From Sphingopyxis microcysteis (lineage in GTDB: Bacteria; Pseudomonadota; Alphaproteobacteria; Sphingomonadales; Sphingomonadaceae), in contig NZ_JAANYY010000003.1 in assembly GCF_012274265.1 (NCBI RefSeq), positions 556,975 to 620,974 of the forward strand: a stretch of 64,000 nt of DNA. Reading direction: 5' to 3'. Shown here in pieces: positions 16,364-25,491 of the stretch (its first letter is position 1; every line of letters starts with the position of its first letter). The notes under the pieces were generated by a model. It was not told where the DNA came from. It saw only the letters and a list, made by a program, of their open reading frames with translations, and searched no databases. The translations under genes were made by a program, and so were the position numbers.

Positions 16364-17233
16364 CTATCCCGCCCAATCCTCCAGCAAGTAACGCGCGATC
16401 GCCAGTGGCGGCGGCGCCAGGAACGGCGCGCCCATGTCGCCCGCGAGCGCGGCGCGCACCTCGGCGCGGTCGACCCACATCGCCGCCTCGATCTCGGTCG
16501 TGTCGAGCGTCAGCGCCGGGTCGCTAGCGACCGCGCGGCAACCGATCATCAGCGATGACGGAAAGGGCCAGGGCTGGCTCGCAACATAGGTCACATCCGT
16601 TACGCGAATGCCCGCTTCCTCAAACAATTCGCGCGCCACCGCCTCCTCCAGCGACTCGCCGGGTTCGACGAACCCCGCCAGCGCCGAGAAAAAGCCCGGG
16701 GGAAAACCGCCTTGCCGCCCGACCAGCACGCGCCCGTCGCATTCGGCGAGCATGATGACGACCGGGTCGACGCGCGGGAAATGTTCGGCTTGGCAGCTGC
16801 CGCAGCGCCGCCCCCAACCGCCGCGGAACACCGCCGTCTGCGAACCGCACACCGCACAAAAGCGATGCCGCGCGTGCCAGTCGACCAGGCTGCGCGCGCC
16901 GCCATATAATGCTGCCTCCGGCCCCGACAGCAGCGGCAGCAACCGCATCACGGTGCGCGAACGCGCGTCGATGCGCACCCCCGCGGGCGCTTCGCGAACG
17001 AAATGCGGCACGCCCAAGTCGTCCAAACCGAGCAGCAACAGCGGGCGATCGTCGGCGGGGTCGAGCGCCTCCCAGCGCAGCCCGCCCCGTTCGCCGGGGA
17101 CGAAATCGATCCCGTCGAGCGTCAGGCAGCGCGCGCGCGGGTCGGCGAGGGCGGCCGCAAAACCATCGGCATCGACCCGCAGCTGGTCGGCGCGGTCAAG
17201 CCACGCCCCGGTGAATCCCAACGGCAGGGGCAT
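16364..17233 (-). CDS. nudC: NADH pyrophosphatase NudC (Nudix hydrolase)
   Basis: A 289-residue protein with the NudC zinc ribbon (CAVCG and CGSCQ), the Nudix box GFVEPGESLEEAVARELFEE followed by AGI, and the NADH-specific SQPWPFPSSLM motif. The enzyme hydrolyses NADH and can remove NAD caps from RNA 5' ends. It is the last gene of a three-gene minus-strand operon with the esterase and mutY; its ATG overlaps the previous stop by one base (TGATG). Confidence 0.95.
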   Translation of the reverse strand: MPLPLGFTGAWLDRADQLRVDADGFAAALADPRARCLTLDGIDFVPGERGGLRWEALDPADDRPLLLLGLDDLGVPHFVREAPAGVRIDARSRTVMRLLPLLSGPEAALYGGARSLVDWHARHRFCAVCGSQTAVFRGGWGRRCGSCQAEHFPRVDPVVIMLAECDGRVLVGRQGGFPPGFFSALAGFVEPGESLEEAVARELFEEAGIRVTDVTYVASQPWPFPSSLMIGCRAVASDPALTLDTTEIEAAMWVDRAEVRAALAGDMGAPFLAPPPLAIARYLLEDWAG

Positions 17234-18519
17234 CAGGCCAGCACGTCCTTGATCACCGTTTCGCCGAACTTCGCCTGGAACGACACGGTTTCGGGCGGCA
17301 TGATCTGCGTGTAGCCGGCGATGCGGTAGCCGAGCTTGCGGTGGACGAAACCGATCGTGCCCGCGGCGCCCGCCCAGCCGAACAGGCCTTCGCCGCCCGG
17401 CGAGGTCGGCAACGAAACCCGCCCGCCAGCGCCGAAGCCCTGGCCATCGACGAACGTGCCTTTACGATCGACGGCATCATCCAGCATGTTCGACATCGCG
17501 AGCCGCGCCGTTTCGACCTTCATGATCCGCTTGCCGCCTGTCTCGCCCTCGCCGAGCAGCATGGCGAGGAAACGGTCATAATCACGCGCGCTCGACACCA
17601 GCCCGCCGCCGCCGAAGGGGTAAGGCGGCGCATCGAGATAGATCGAGCTGGTCGCCGGGTCGAAGGGCAGCAACGCGCCGCCGAGAGCCGCATAATTGCT
17701 GGTGAAGCGCCCGACATCCTTTGCGCCCACCATGAAACCGGTGCTCTTCATGCCGAGCGGATCGAACAATCGCGCCTTCAGAAAGGCGTCGAACGGCTGC
17801 CCCGATGCGACCTCGATCACCCGCCCCAGCAGATCGAGGCTGATCGAATAGCTCCATTTGGTGCCGGGTTCATAAACCAGCGGCAGCGCCGCGAGACGGT
17901 CGGCCATGGCCGCCAGACTGGGCGCGGCCTTCACATCGGCAAAGCCCGGCAGCTTCATCCGGCTCGCCTGACCGCCGACGATGCCATTGTCGTCATAGGC
18001 CTTTTTGATCGGGCCTTTCTGAATGATATTATAGCCGAGCCCGGCGGTGTGGGTGAGCAGGTGGCGCACCGTAATCTGCGTTTTCGCGGGGCGCAGGTCG
18101 GTGATCGACCCGTCGGGGGTGGTCTGCACCTGCATTTTCGCAAAGGCGGGCAGGAAGTCGGCGATCGGCTGGTCGAGCTTCATCTTGCCGTCTTCGATCA
18201 GCAGCATCGCGGCGATGCCGGTGACCGGCTTGGTCATCGAATAGAGCCGCCACAGGGTATCGGGGCCGACGGGTACCGCATCGCTGATCGATTGCACCCC
18301 GGCGCCGAAAAAGTCGGCGGGCGCCTGACCCTTGCCGATCGCAGCAAGCGTGCCCGCGAGTTCGCGGCGATCGACGAAGCCTTTGATGAAGGCGTGGGTT
18401 GCGGGGTAGAGCTGCGCACCGCTTTCTCTCCACGCGAATGCGGCGCGCGGCAGCAGCGCGGCACCGCCGCCCAGCGCCAGCCCGCCGAGCAGCGTGCGGC
18501 GCGAAACCATCATGTTCAT
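17233..18519 (-). CDS. Tat-exported serine beta-lactamase-like protein / family VIII esterase
   Basis: A 428-residue protein with a twin-arginine signal (SRRTLLGGLALGGGAALLPRAAFA, residues 6-29). The catalytic S-x-x-K is Ser94-Met-Thr-Lys97, the second motif is the tyrosine in KWSYSISLD, and GWAGAAGT sits where class C enzymes have KTG and where family VIII esterases have a W/G-rich variant. It is therefore more likely an esterase or peptidase than a true cephalosporinase. It overlaps mutY by 4 nt (ATGA) and nudC by 1 nt. Confidence 0.88.
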   Translation of the reverse strand: MNMMVSRRTLLGGLALGGGAALLPRAAFAWRESGAQLYPATHAFIKGFVDRRELAGTLAAIGKGQAPADFFGAGVQSISDAVPVGPDTLWRLYSMTKPVTGIAAMLLIEDGKMKLDQPIADFLPAFAKMQVQTTPDGSITDLRPAKTQITVRHLLTHTAGLGYNIIQKGPIKKAYDDNGIVGGQASRMKLPGFADVKAAPSLAAMADRLAALPLVYEPGTKWSYSISLDLLGRVIEVASGQPFDAFLKARLFDPLGMKSTGFMVGAKDVGRFTSNYAALGGALLPFDPATSSIYLDAPPYPFGGGGLVSSARDYDRFLAMLLGEGETGGKRIMKVETARLAMSNMLDDAVDRKGTFVDGQGFGAGGRVSLPTSPGGEGLFGWAGAAGTIGFVHRKLGYRIAGYTQIMPPETVSFQAKFGETVIKDVLA

Positions 18520-19535
18520 GCGTCTCTCTCCAGCATCTTGTCGATCAGCTTGCGATAGAGCGTCGGCAGCCCCGCCGCGTCAAGGTCAGAGATCGGCCAC
18601 CATTCGCCTTCCGCTGCGGCATCGCCGCTTTCGGGAAGCGCGTCACGCCGCACCAGTTTCAGCGTCAGGTCGAAATGGGTGAAACCATGATCGACTTCAG
18701 CAACCGCCGACTCGATCGGACGCGTATCGGTCCAGTCACCGCCGGGCAGCGCGCGCATCCCGCCAAGCATCCCTTTGCCCGGACGGCGGACGAGCCAGAC
18801 CCGCGCGTCGCGTTCGATCCAATGCGCCAGTCCGTGGCGGTGCGGCTTGGCCTTTTTGGGCGGCTTGACGGGCAGCCTTTCGAGGTCGGGGCGCCCGCGC
18901 GCGCGGCAATCCGCCATCAGCGGACAGGCCGCGCAGGTGGGAGCGCGCGGGGTACAGATGGTCGCACCCAGGTCCATCAGCGCCTGCGCGAAATCGCCCG
19001 GGCGGTCGGCGGGGACGATCGGCGCCAGCGCGGCGCGAATCTCGCGCTTCGCCAGCGGCAGCGGGGTTTCGATCAGGCGGTGGCGCGCGATCACGCGTTC
19101 AATATTCGCATCGACCACGACCGCCGCACGGCCAAAGGCAATCGCCGCGACCGACGCCGCGGTATAATCGCCAATCCCCGGCAGCGCGCGCAAGGCCGCC
19201 TCGCTGTCGGGAAAACGCCCGCCATGATCGCGCACGACCGCGCGCGCGCAGGCGAGCAGGTTGCGCGCGCGGGCATAATAGCCGAGCCCCGCCCAAGCGG
19301 CCATGACGTCGGCATCGTCCGCCGCCGCCAGGTCGGCGACCGTCGGCCAGCGGGCGGTGAAACGCTGAAAATAGCCCGCAACCGCGGCGACCGTCGTCTG
19401 CTGCAGCATCACCTCGGCGAGCCAGATGCGATAGGGATCGGGGACGGCGTCGCTGCCCGGCGCGATCCGCCACGGCAGCACGCGCGCGGCGCGGTCGTAC
19501 CAGTCTAGGATGCGAGCAGGAAAGCTCACGCTCAT
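18516..19535 (-). CDS. mutY: A/G-specific adenine DNA glycosylase MutY
   Basis: A 339-residue protein. It has the helix-hairpin-helix LPGIGDYTAASV, the catalytic Asp in VVDANIERV, and the 4Fe-4S cluster pattern C-x6-C-x2-C-x5-C in ICTPRAPTCAACPLMADC, followed by a C-terminal Nudix-like domain for 8-oxoguanine recognition. It removes adenine mispaired with 8-oxo-dG. ATG 19535 begins a family-typical MSVSFPARILDWYDRA; a longer frame runs into repeat copy B and is rejected. First gene of the mutY-esterase-nudC operon, which groups oxidative-damage functions. Confidence 0.95.
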   Translation of the reverse strand: MSVSFPARILDWYDRAARVLPWRIAPGSDAVPDPYRIWLAEVMLQQTTVAAVAGYFQRFTARWPTVADLAAADDADVMAAWAGLGYYARARNLLACARAVVRDHGGRFPDSEAALRALPGIGDYTAASVAAIAFGRAAVVVDANIERVIARHRLIETPLPLAKREIRAALAPIVPADRPGDFAQALMDLGATICTPRAPTCAACPLMADCRARGRPDLERLPVKPPKKAKPHRHGLAHWIERDARVWLVRRPGKGMLGGMRALPGGDWTDTRPIESAVAEVDHGFTHFDLTLKLVRRDALPESGDAAAEGEWWPISDLDAAGLPTLYRKLIDKMLERDA

Positions 19536-19538
19536 AAG

Positions 19539-19662
19539 CCCCTCCCCTTCAGGGGAGGGGTTGGGGTGGGGTCCATCGGCCTTGCGCAAGGCCGATGGAC
19601 CCCACCCGCTGCGACTAACGAACAAGTTCGTAAGTCTCGCTGCCCTCCCCTGAAGGGGAGGG
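19539..19662. repeat. Dispersed palindromic repeat element, copy B
   Basis: It has CCCCTCCCCTTCAGGGGAGG at the left, an internal perfect dyad CATCGGCCTTGCGCAAGGCCGATG, the shared CTAACGAACAAGTTCGTAAG block, and CCCTCCCCTGAAGGGGAGGG at the right. It occupies the mutY-dciA divergent intergenic region, so both genes must be transcribed from or through it. Confidence 0.85.
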
Positions 19663-19707
19663 CTGATTCAGTGTCGATAGTCTGGACGCTCACCCCCCGC
19701 CTATGGC

Positions 19708-20292
19708 ATGGCACCCGCGATGACGAAAGACAGCGGCGACGGCCCGCCCGCCCAAAAGGCGGCAGCGAAGGCAGGGGCGAAAAAGCCAAAGGCGCCGGTG
19801 CGCGCTTACGAACGGCCGCGTGGCGGCGAAGCGCGGATGATTTCCGACCTTGTCCCTGAAATCGGCCGCGCCGCCTTTCGCAAGTTCGGTTTCATCCAAA
19901 GCTCGGTGGTGAGCCGCTGGCGCGAGATCGTCGGCGACCGGCTCGCCGACGTCACCCAGCCGGCGATGATCCGCTTTCCGGTCGGGGCGAAGGCGGGCGG
20001 GACGCTGCACCTGACGATCAGCGGCGCGCACGCGCCGATGCTGCAACATGTCGCCCCCGACATCATCACCGCGGTCAATCGCTTCTTTGGTTACGCTGCG
20101 GTCGCGCACGTCCGCATGACGCACGGCCATGTGACGCGCGCCGCGCCCGTTCAGCCGCCAGCCATGCTGAAACCCGTACCCGCCGAGCTGGGGGACAGTT
20201 TGCGCGACATCGGCGACCCGGAACTGCGTACCGTGCTCGAACGCATGGCATCGGGACTGGCCGCCGCGCCCAAACTTCCCCGGATCAGTTGA
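19708..20292 (+). CDS. dciA: DciA-type DUF721 protein (replicative helicase loader/regulator)
   Basis: A 194-residue protein with a Lys/Ala-rich basic N-terminus (about 1-40) and a DUF721 core (ISDLVPEIGRAAFRKFGF, VVSRWREIVGDRLADVTQPAMIRFP, GGTLHLTISGAHAPMLQHV). DciA is the ancestral bacterial helicase operator that acts with DnaB. MTKDSGDG (five codons in) is an alternative start. It heads a plus-strand cluster with two DsbA-like proteins and smc, an arrangement frequent in sphingomonads. Confidence 0.85.
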   Translation: MAPAMTKDSGDGPPAQKAAAKAGAKKPKAPVRAYERPRGGEARMISDLVPEIGRAAFRKFGFIQSSVVSRWREIVGDRLADVTQPAMIRFPVGAKAGGTLHLTISGAHAPMLQHVAPDIITAVNRFFGYAAVAHVRMTHGHVTRAAPVQPPAMLKPVPAELGDSLRDIGDPELRTVLERMASGLAAAPKLPRIS

Positions 20293-20309
20293 AGAGAGAC
20301 CCGCTGCAG

Positions 20310-21026
20310 ATGGCCGCATTTGACGATTCCCCGCTCGATCGCCGTACCGCGGTGCTGGCGCTGTCGGGCGCCGCGCTGACCCTGATCGCCGCGACCCCTG
20401 CCAAACCGGCGCCCTGGTCATCGAAGGTGACCACCAGTTCGATCGGCGCGCACGTCGTCGGCAACCCCGCCGCCAAGGTTCGGCTGGTCGAATATTTCAG
20501 CTACACCTGCCACGTCTGCGCCGATTTCGCGAAGCTCGGTTCGGCGCCGCTCAAGACGCAATATATCGACCGCGGGCTGGTGCTGTTCGAATATCGCAAT
20601 CTGGTCCGCGATCCCGTTGACATGACCGCAGCGCTGCTCGCACGCTGCGGCGGCCCCACCGCGTTCGCGCGCAATCATCAGGCAATTTTTGCCGCTTTCG
20701 ATACGTGGATGGCCAAGGTGAAGAACGCGAGCGAGGCACAGCAAACCAGCTGGTTCGAAGGCACCACCGCTCAGCGGGCGCGCAAGATCGCCGCCGATAC
20801 CGGGCTCGCCGCGCTGATGCGCGCGCGCGGCTACACCCAGGCGCAGCTCGACGCCGCGCTCGACAGCGAAGTCGCGCAGGCCGAACTGACCGGGATGACC
20901 AATATCGGGCGCAGCGCGGACCGCGTCGGCGGCACTCCGACCTTTTTCGTCAACGGCCGCAACGCCGAAGTCACCGCCTGGCCCGCGCTCAAATCGAAAC
21001 TCGACCTCGCGATCAAGGGATCGTAA
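20310..21026 (+). CDS. DsbA-family thiol:disulfide oxidoreductase (CHVC active site)
   Basis: A 238-residue thioredoxin-fold protein with an N-terminal hydrophobic export segment (RRTAVLALSGAALTLIAATPA, with an RR pair), active site C-H-V-C in SYTCHVCADF and cis-proline loop VGGTPTFFVNG. It belongs to the DsbA/DsbG-like thioredoxin_4 group. ATG 20310 with GAGAG upstream is preferred over the in-frame TTG at 20289. It is 17 nt after dciA and 36 nt before a second DsbA-like gene, suggesting a paralogous pair for periplasmic disulfide chemistry. Confidence 0.9.
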   Translation: MAAFDDSPLDRRTAVLALSGAALTLIAATPAKPAPWSSKVTTSSIGAHVVGNPAAKVRLVEYFSYTCHVCADFAKLGSAPLKTQYIDRGLVLFEYRNLVRDPVDMTAALLARCGGPTAFARNHQAIFAAFDTWMAKVKNASEAQQTSWFEGTTAQRARKIAADTGLAALMRARGYTQAQLDAALDSEVAQAELTGMTNIGRSADRVGGTPTFFVNGRNAEVTAWPALKSKLDLAIKGS

Positions 21027-21062
21027 AAGCCTGCCCATCTTGTTTCCGGAGAACAGCACATC

Positions 21063-21803
21063 ATGACCGCATCGCTTCGTATCGCCCTTCTGTCTTCGCT
21101 TGGCGCGCTCGCGCTTGCCGGTTGTGGCGGCGGCGCCAGCGACCCCGCCAAGGAACAGGAAGTGGTCGCCAAGGTCGCGGCGCCCGCGGGCAAAAGCTGG
21201 TCGCAGGTCGTCAGATTCGATGGCGACGGCGTGGTGATGGGCAACCCCGACGCCCCGATCAAACTCGAAGAATTTGGTGCCTTCACCTGCGGCCATTGCG
21301 CACAGTTCACCAAGGATTCGCACGAAGAATTGAAACGGGATTTCGTCGATACGGGCCGCGTGTCGTACAAGCTGACCCCGTTCATGCTGCACCCGGTCGA
21401 CGCGATCGCGGGCGCGATCGCGAAGTGCGCTGGCCCCGACCGCTTCTTCCCGCTCGCCGACGCAACCTTCCTCGAGCATGAGGCCTTCATCGCCGGGGCG
21501 CAGAAGCCGCAGCCGGGGATCGAGGCCGCGATGCAGCTGCCGCCCGAACAGCGCTTCACCGCGCTCGCCAAAGGCTGGGGCATCGATCAATTCTACCAGC
21601 AGCGCGGCGTCCCCGCCGCGACGATCCAGGCGTGCCTGAGCAAGGTCGACAATGTTTCGGCGATCGAAAAGGGCACCAACGCCGGGGTCGAAAAATATCA
21701 GATCACCGGCACCCCGACCTTCGTGCTCAACGGCCAGGTCGTCGAAGGCATCAACACCTGGGGTCCGCTGCGCGACCGCCTGCGCACGATGGGCGCGCGC
21801 TGA
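21063..21803 (+). CDS. DsbA-family lipoprotein (CGHC active site)
   Basis: A 246-residue protein with a lipoprotein signal (lipobox LALAGC, Cys21), a thioredoxin_4 domain, active site C-G-H-C in FTCGHCAQF and cis-proline loop ITGTPTFVLNG. It is likely anchored to a membrane in the periplasm and promotes disulfide formation or isomerisation. It is a divergent paralogue of the gene immediately upstream; the lipid anchor and different CxxC dipeptide suggest separate substrates. Confidence 0.9.
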   Translation: MTASLRIALLSSLGALALAGCGGGASDPAKEQEVVAKVAAPAGKSWSQVVRFDGDGVVMGNPDAPIKLEEFGAFTCGHCAQFTKDSHEELKRDFVDTGRVSYKLTPFMLHPVDAIAGAIAKCAGPDRFFPLADATFLEHEAFIAGAQKPQPGIEAAMQLPPEQRFTALAKGWGIDQFYQQRGVPAATIQACLSKVDNVSAIEKGTNAGVEKYQITGTPTFVLNGQVVEGINTWGPLRDRLRTMGAR

Positions 21804-21812
21804 GCTCACAAC

Positions 21813-21938
21813 GCCCTCCCCTTCAGGGGAGGGCAGCGAGACTTGGCAGCTTGCTGCCTTAGTCGCAGCGGGTGGGGGCCATCGGCCTTGCGCTACCTGG
21901 CGAGCCCCCACCCCAACCCCTCCCCTGAAGGGGAGGGG
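21813..21938. repeat. Dispersed palindromic repeat element, copy C
   Basis: It starts GCCCTCCCCTTCAGGGGAGG and ends with CCCCTCCCCTGAAGGGGAGG and a further GG. Internally it shares GACTTGGCAGCTTGCTGCC with copy A and CATCGGCCTTGCGC with copy B. It lies between the DsbA lipoprotein gene and smc, inside a probable transcription unit. Confidence 0.85.
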
Positions 21939-22029
21939 CTAAAGCCCTTGCGACTCCCCCGCCCGCGCGGCATGACGGCTGGCAGGGGGATATGTGACAC
22001 CAGCGTTGCAACATCCGCGATTCGCTGAC

Positions 22030-22052
22030 CTGCACGGGACGTCCCCGTGCAG
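22030..22052 (+). promoter_or_regulatory. Inverted repeat enclosing the smc start codon
   Basis: CTGCACGGG (22030-22038) and CCCGTGCAG (22044-22052) are perfect 9-nt inverted copies around ACGTC. In the mRNA this 9-bp GC-rich hairpin would contain the GTG start (22047-22049) in its right arm, hiding it from ribosomes unless melted. Confidence 0.6.
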
Positions 22053-25000
22053 ATAAAACGCCTGCGCCTGACCGGTTTCAAAAGCTTCGTCGAACCCACT
22101 GAACTGCGCATCGAGCCCGGGCTGACCGGCGTCGTCGGCCCCAATGGCTGCGGCAAGTCCAACCTGCTCGAGGCGATCCGCTGGGTGATGGGCGAATCCA
22201 GCCCCAAGTCGATGCGCGGCGGCGGGATGGAGGATGTCATCTTCGCCGGGACGGCATCGCGACCGGCACGCGATTTTGCCGAGGTCGCGCTGCATTGCGA
22301 CACCGAAGGCGCGCTTGTCGCGGGCCTGTCCGACGGCGAGGATGGCGATGATCTGGAGGTGATCCGCCGCATCGAGCGCGGGGCGGGCAGCGCCTATCGC
22401 GCCAACGGCCGCGACGTGCGCGCCAAGGACGTGGCGCTGATCTTTGCCGACGCCGCGACCGGCGCGCACAGCCCGGCGCTGGTCAGTCAGGGCAAGATCG
22501 CCAATGTCATCGCGGCAAAACCCACCGACCGCCGCGCGATGCTCGAGGAAGCCGCCGGGATCGCCGGGCTGCATGTGCGCCGCAAGGACGCCGAGCAGAA
22601 ATTGCGCGCGACCGAAACCAACCTCGCCCGCCTGTCCGAAATCACCGCCGACATGGAAGTGCGCGCCAATGCCCTGCGGCGGCAGGCGCGTGCGGCGGAG
22701 AAATACAAGAAGCTGAGCGACGAGATCCGCATTGCCGAGGGGCGGCTGATCTACGCGCGCTGGCGCAACGCCGCCGAGGCCGCCGACCAGGCGCGCCGCG
22801 ACAGCGATGCCGCCGAAGCGGCGGTCAAGACCGCGCAGACCGAGCTGGAAACCGTGTCCGCCGCGCAGACCGAGGTTGCTACCCGCGTCGCCACCGCGCG
22901 GCACGACGCGCAGGCACAGCGCGACGCGCTGGCCCAGGCGACCGCGACGCAGGTCCGCTTGCAGGGCGAAGAGCGCGCCGCGCGCCAGCGGCTCGAAGAC
23001 CTGGCGGCGCAGCAGCGACGCATCGCCGACGACCGGGCGCATGAGGGCGAACTGGCGCGCGAAGCGCATGGCGCGCTGACCGCGCTCGATAGCGAAACCA
23101 AAGCGTTGGCAACGGAAATGGCAACGCACGATGCCGGCAAGGCAGCGCTTGCCGAGGCCAATCTGGCGGCGCAGGCGCGGCTGCGCGATGCCGAGGTTGC
23201 GCTGGCGCAGGCGCGCGCCAAGGCCGCGAGCGAAGCCGCCGACCGGCGCATCGCAGTGTCGGCGCGCGACAGCGCCGCGGCCGCGGTGCGACGGATCGAC
23301 AACGACCGCGCCCGCGTCGATGCCGACATTGCCGCGCTCGGCGACAGCGCCGCGCTGACGGCGCGGCATGCCGACAGCGTGGAAGCCGCCGAAGCCGCCG
23401 AAGTCGCGATCGCCGCCGCCGAAACCGCACTGCAAACGTCGGAAGCCGACCGCGAAGCGATCGCCGCAGAGCTTGCGGAAATCGAAGCAGGCTTGGCCGA
23501 AGCGCGCACCGCGCTCGCAGCGCTCGACGGCGAGGCGGCAACGCTCGAACGCGCACTCGCTGCTGGACGCCGCGACGAGGCACGCATCCTCGACCAGCTG
23601 CGCGTCGCGCCCGGCTATGAAGCCGCGCTCGCTGCCGCACTGGGGGACGATCTCGACGCCGGGACCGCCAAGGAGGCCGCGCGCAGCTGGGGCGGCGCCG
23701 AACCCGGGAAGGATGACCCTGCCCTGCCCACCGGCACCCGGCCGCTCGCCGAATTTGTGACGGCACCCGCCGCGCTGGCGCGCCGCCTGGCGCAGGTCGC
23801 AGTGGTCGATGCCGACAGCGGCCAGCCGCTCGCGGTCGGCCAGCGACTGGTCACAACCGACGGCGTGATGCGCCGTTGGGACGGCTTTGTTGCGCGCGGC
23901 GACGGCGCCACCGCGACCGAGCGGCTGCAACGCCAGAACCGTCTCGACGCGCTGGCGGCGCAGCGCCCGCAGGTCGAGCTGGGGGTGCAGGAACTCCGCG
24001 ACCGCCGCGATGCCGCCGCCGCCAGGGCCGCCGAACTGACTGAAGCCACGGTCGCCGCGCGCAAGGCGCTGGCACAGGCGGACGAGACCCGCCGCACCGC
24101 GCTGCGTGCCGCCGATCAGGCGCAAGCTGCGCTCGACCGTCATCGCGACGCTGCGGCGCTGTTCGACCGGCGGCTCGGCGAGATTGCCGCCGCGGCAAAG
24201 GAAGCGGCCGAGGCGCTGGCGGTGCAGGAAACCGCGCTCGCGGCGCTCCCCGACGACAGCATCGCGCGCGCCGCGCTCGACGCTGAGGAACAGACCGCGG
24301 AGCGCGCGCGCAGCGACGCCAATAGCGCTCGCGAAACCCTCACCGCGCATGAGCGCCGCCTTGCGACCTTGAGCGAGCGGCAGGCGGTCGTCAGCGCCGA
24401 GATCAAGAGCTGGAAAGCGCGCGCGGGCGAAGCCGCGCGGCGCGTCACCGAAATGGACAAGCGCGCCGACGCGCTGGCCGCCGAGGCGGCGAAGCTGGCC
24501 GATGCGCCCGAAAAACTCGCCGAGCAGCGCGCCGCGGCGGAAAAACAACAGGCGACGCTCCGTGACAAAGTCGCCGCCGCCGAAGCGCAGGAACGCGCCG
24601 CCGAAGCGGCGCTGCGCGAGGCCGAAACCGCGCTGAACGCGATCCGCGAGCGCGTCGCCGCGGCGCGCGAAACGCGCGCCGGGGCGATCGCCCGCTCCGA
24701 AAATGCCGAGCTGCGCCGCATCGAGATGGGCCGTCTGTCGGGCGAGCGCTTCGAATGCCCGCCGCCGCTGCTGCCCCAGAAGGCGGGTTTCGAAGGCGAA
24801 AGCGTCCGCGACGCAGGCGCGGAATCGGCGCAGCACGACCGGCTGATCGCCGACCGCGAGCGGCTCGGCCCGGTCAATCTGGTTGCCGCCGACGAACTGA
24901 TCGAACTCGACAGCGAACGCGAAAAAAGCGCGGCCGAGATCGAGGAGCTGACGCAGGCGGTCCACCGGCTGCGCGGATCGATCGGAAATCTCAACCGCGA

Positions 25001-25490
25001 AGGCCGCGTTCGTCTGCTCGCGGCGTTCGAAACGGTGAACGGCCATTTCCAGCGATTGTTCACGACGTTGTTCGATGGCGGCCAGGCGCATCTTGAGCTT
25101 GTCGATTCGGACGATCCGCTCGAGGCCGGACTCGAGATCATGGCGCAGCCGCCGGGCAAACGCCTCGGCACGCTCACCCTGCTGTCGGGGGGCGAGCAGG
25201 CGCTGACCGCGGTCGCGTTGATATTCGGCCTGTTCCTCACCAACCCGGCGCCGATCTGCGTCCTCGACGAAGTCGATGCGCCATTGGACGACGCCAATAT
25301 CGAACGCTTCTGCGACCTGCTCGACCGCATGACGCGCGAAACCAACACCCGCTATCTGATCGTCACCCACAATGCGGTGACGATGGCGCGCATGCACCGC
25401 CTGTTCGGGGTGACGATGGTCGAAAAGGGTGTCAGCCGCCTGGTATCGGTCGACCTCGGCGGGGCGGAGGAACTGCTCGCGGCCGAGTGA
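22047..25490 (+). CDS. smc: Chromosome segregation protein SMC
   Basis: A 1147-residue SMC ATPase. The N-terminal head has Walker A GPNGCGKS (31-38), followed by an alanine/glutamate-rich coiled coil, a hinge at about 510-640 (LRVAPGYEAALAAALGDD, VTTDGVMRRWDGFVARG), a returning coiled coil, then the C-terminal head with signature LLSGGEQALTAVAL near 1044 and Walker B CVLDEVDAPLDD near 1071. It compacts and segregates the chromosome. Start is GTG, since MQIKRLRLTGFKSF is the family N-terminus. No scpA or scpB is nearby. Confidence 0.97.
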   Translation: MQIKRLRLTGFKSFVEPTELRIEPGLTGVVGPNGCGKSNLLEAIRWVMGESSPKSMRGGGMEDVIFAGTASRPARDFAEVALHCDTEGALVAGLSDGEDGDDLEVIRRIERGAGSAYRANGRDVRAKDVALIFADAATGAHSPALVSQGKIANVIAAKPTDRRAMLEEAAGIAGLHVRRKDAEQKLRATETNLARLSEITADMEVRANALRRQARAAEKYKKLSDEIRIAEGRLIYARWRNAAEAADQARRDSDAAEAAVKTAQTELETVSAAQTEVATRVATARHDAQAQRDALAQATATQVRLQGEERAARQRLEDLAAQQRRIADDRAHEGELAREAHGALTALDSETKALATEMATHDAGKAALAEANLAAQARLRDAEVALAQARAKAASEAADRRIAVSARDSAAAAVRRIDNDRARVDADIAALGDSAALTARHADSVEAAEAAEVAIAAAETALQTSEADREAIAAELAEIEAGLAEARTALAALDGEAATLERALAAGRRDEARILDQLRVAPGYEAALAAALGDDLDAGTAKEAARSWGGAEPGKDDPALPTGTRPLAEFVTAPAALARRLAQVAVVDADSGQPLAVGQRLVTTDGVMRRWDGFVARGDGATATERLQRQNRLDALAAQRPQVELGVQELRDRRDAAAARAAELTEATVAARKALAQADETRRTALRAADQAQAALDRHRDAAALFDRRLGEIAAAAKEAAEALAVQETALAALPDDSIARAALDAEEQTAERARSDANSARETLTAHERRLATLSERQAVVSAEIKSWKARAGEAARRVTEMDKRADALAAEAAKLADAPEKLAEQRAAAEKQQATLRDKVAAAEAQERAAEAALREAETALNAIRERVAAARETRAGAIARSENAELRRIEMGRLSGERFECPPPLLPQKAGFEGESVRDAGAESAQHDRLIADRERLGPVNLVAADELIELDSEREKSAAEIEELTQAVHRLRGSIGNLNREGRVRLLAAFETVNGHFQRLFTTLFDGGQAHLELVDSDDPLEAGLEIMAQPPGKRLGTLTLLSGGEQALTAVALIFGLFLTNPAPICVLDEVDAPLDDANIERFCDLLDRMTRETNTRYLIVTHNAVTMARMHRLFGVTMVEKGVSRLVSVDLGGAEELLAAE

Positions 25491-25491
25491 G

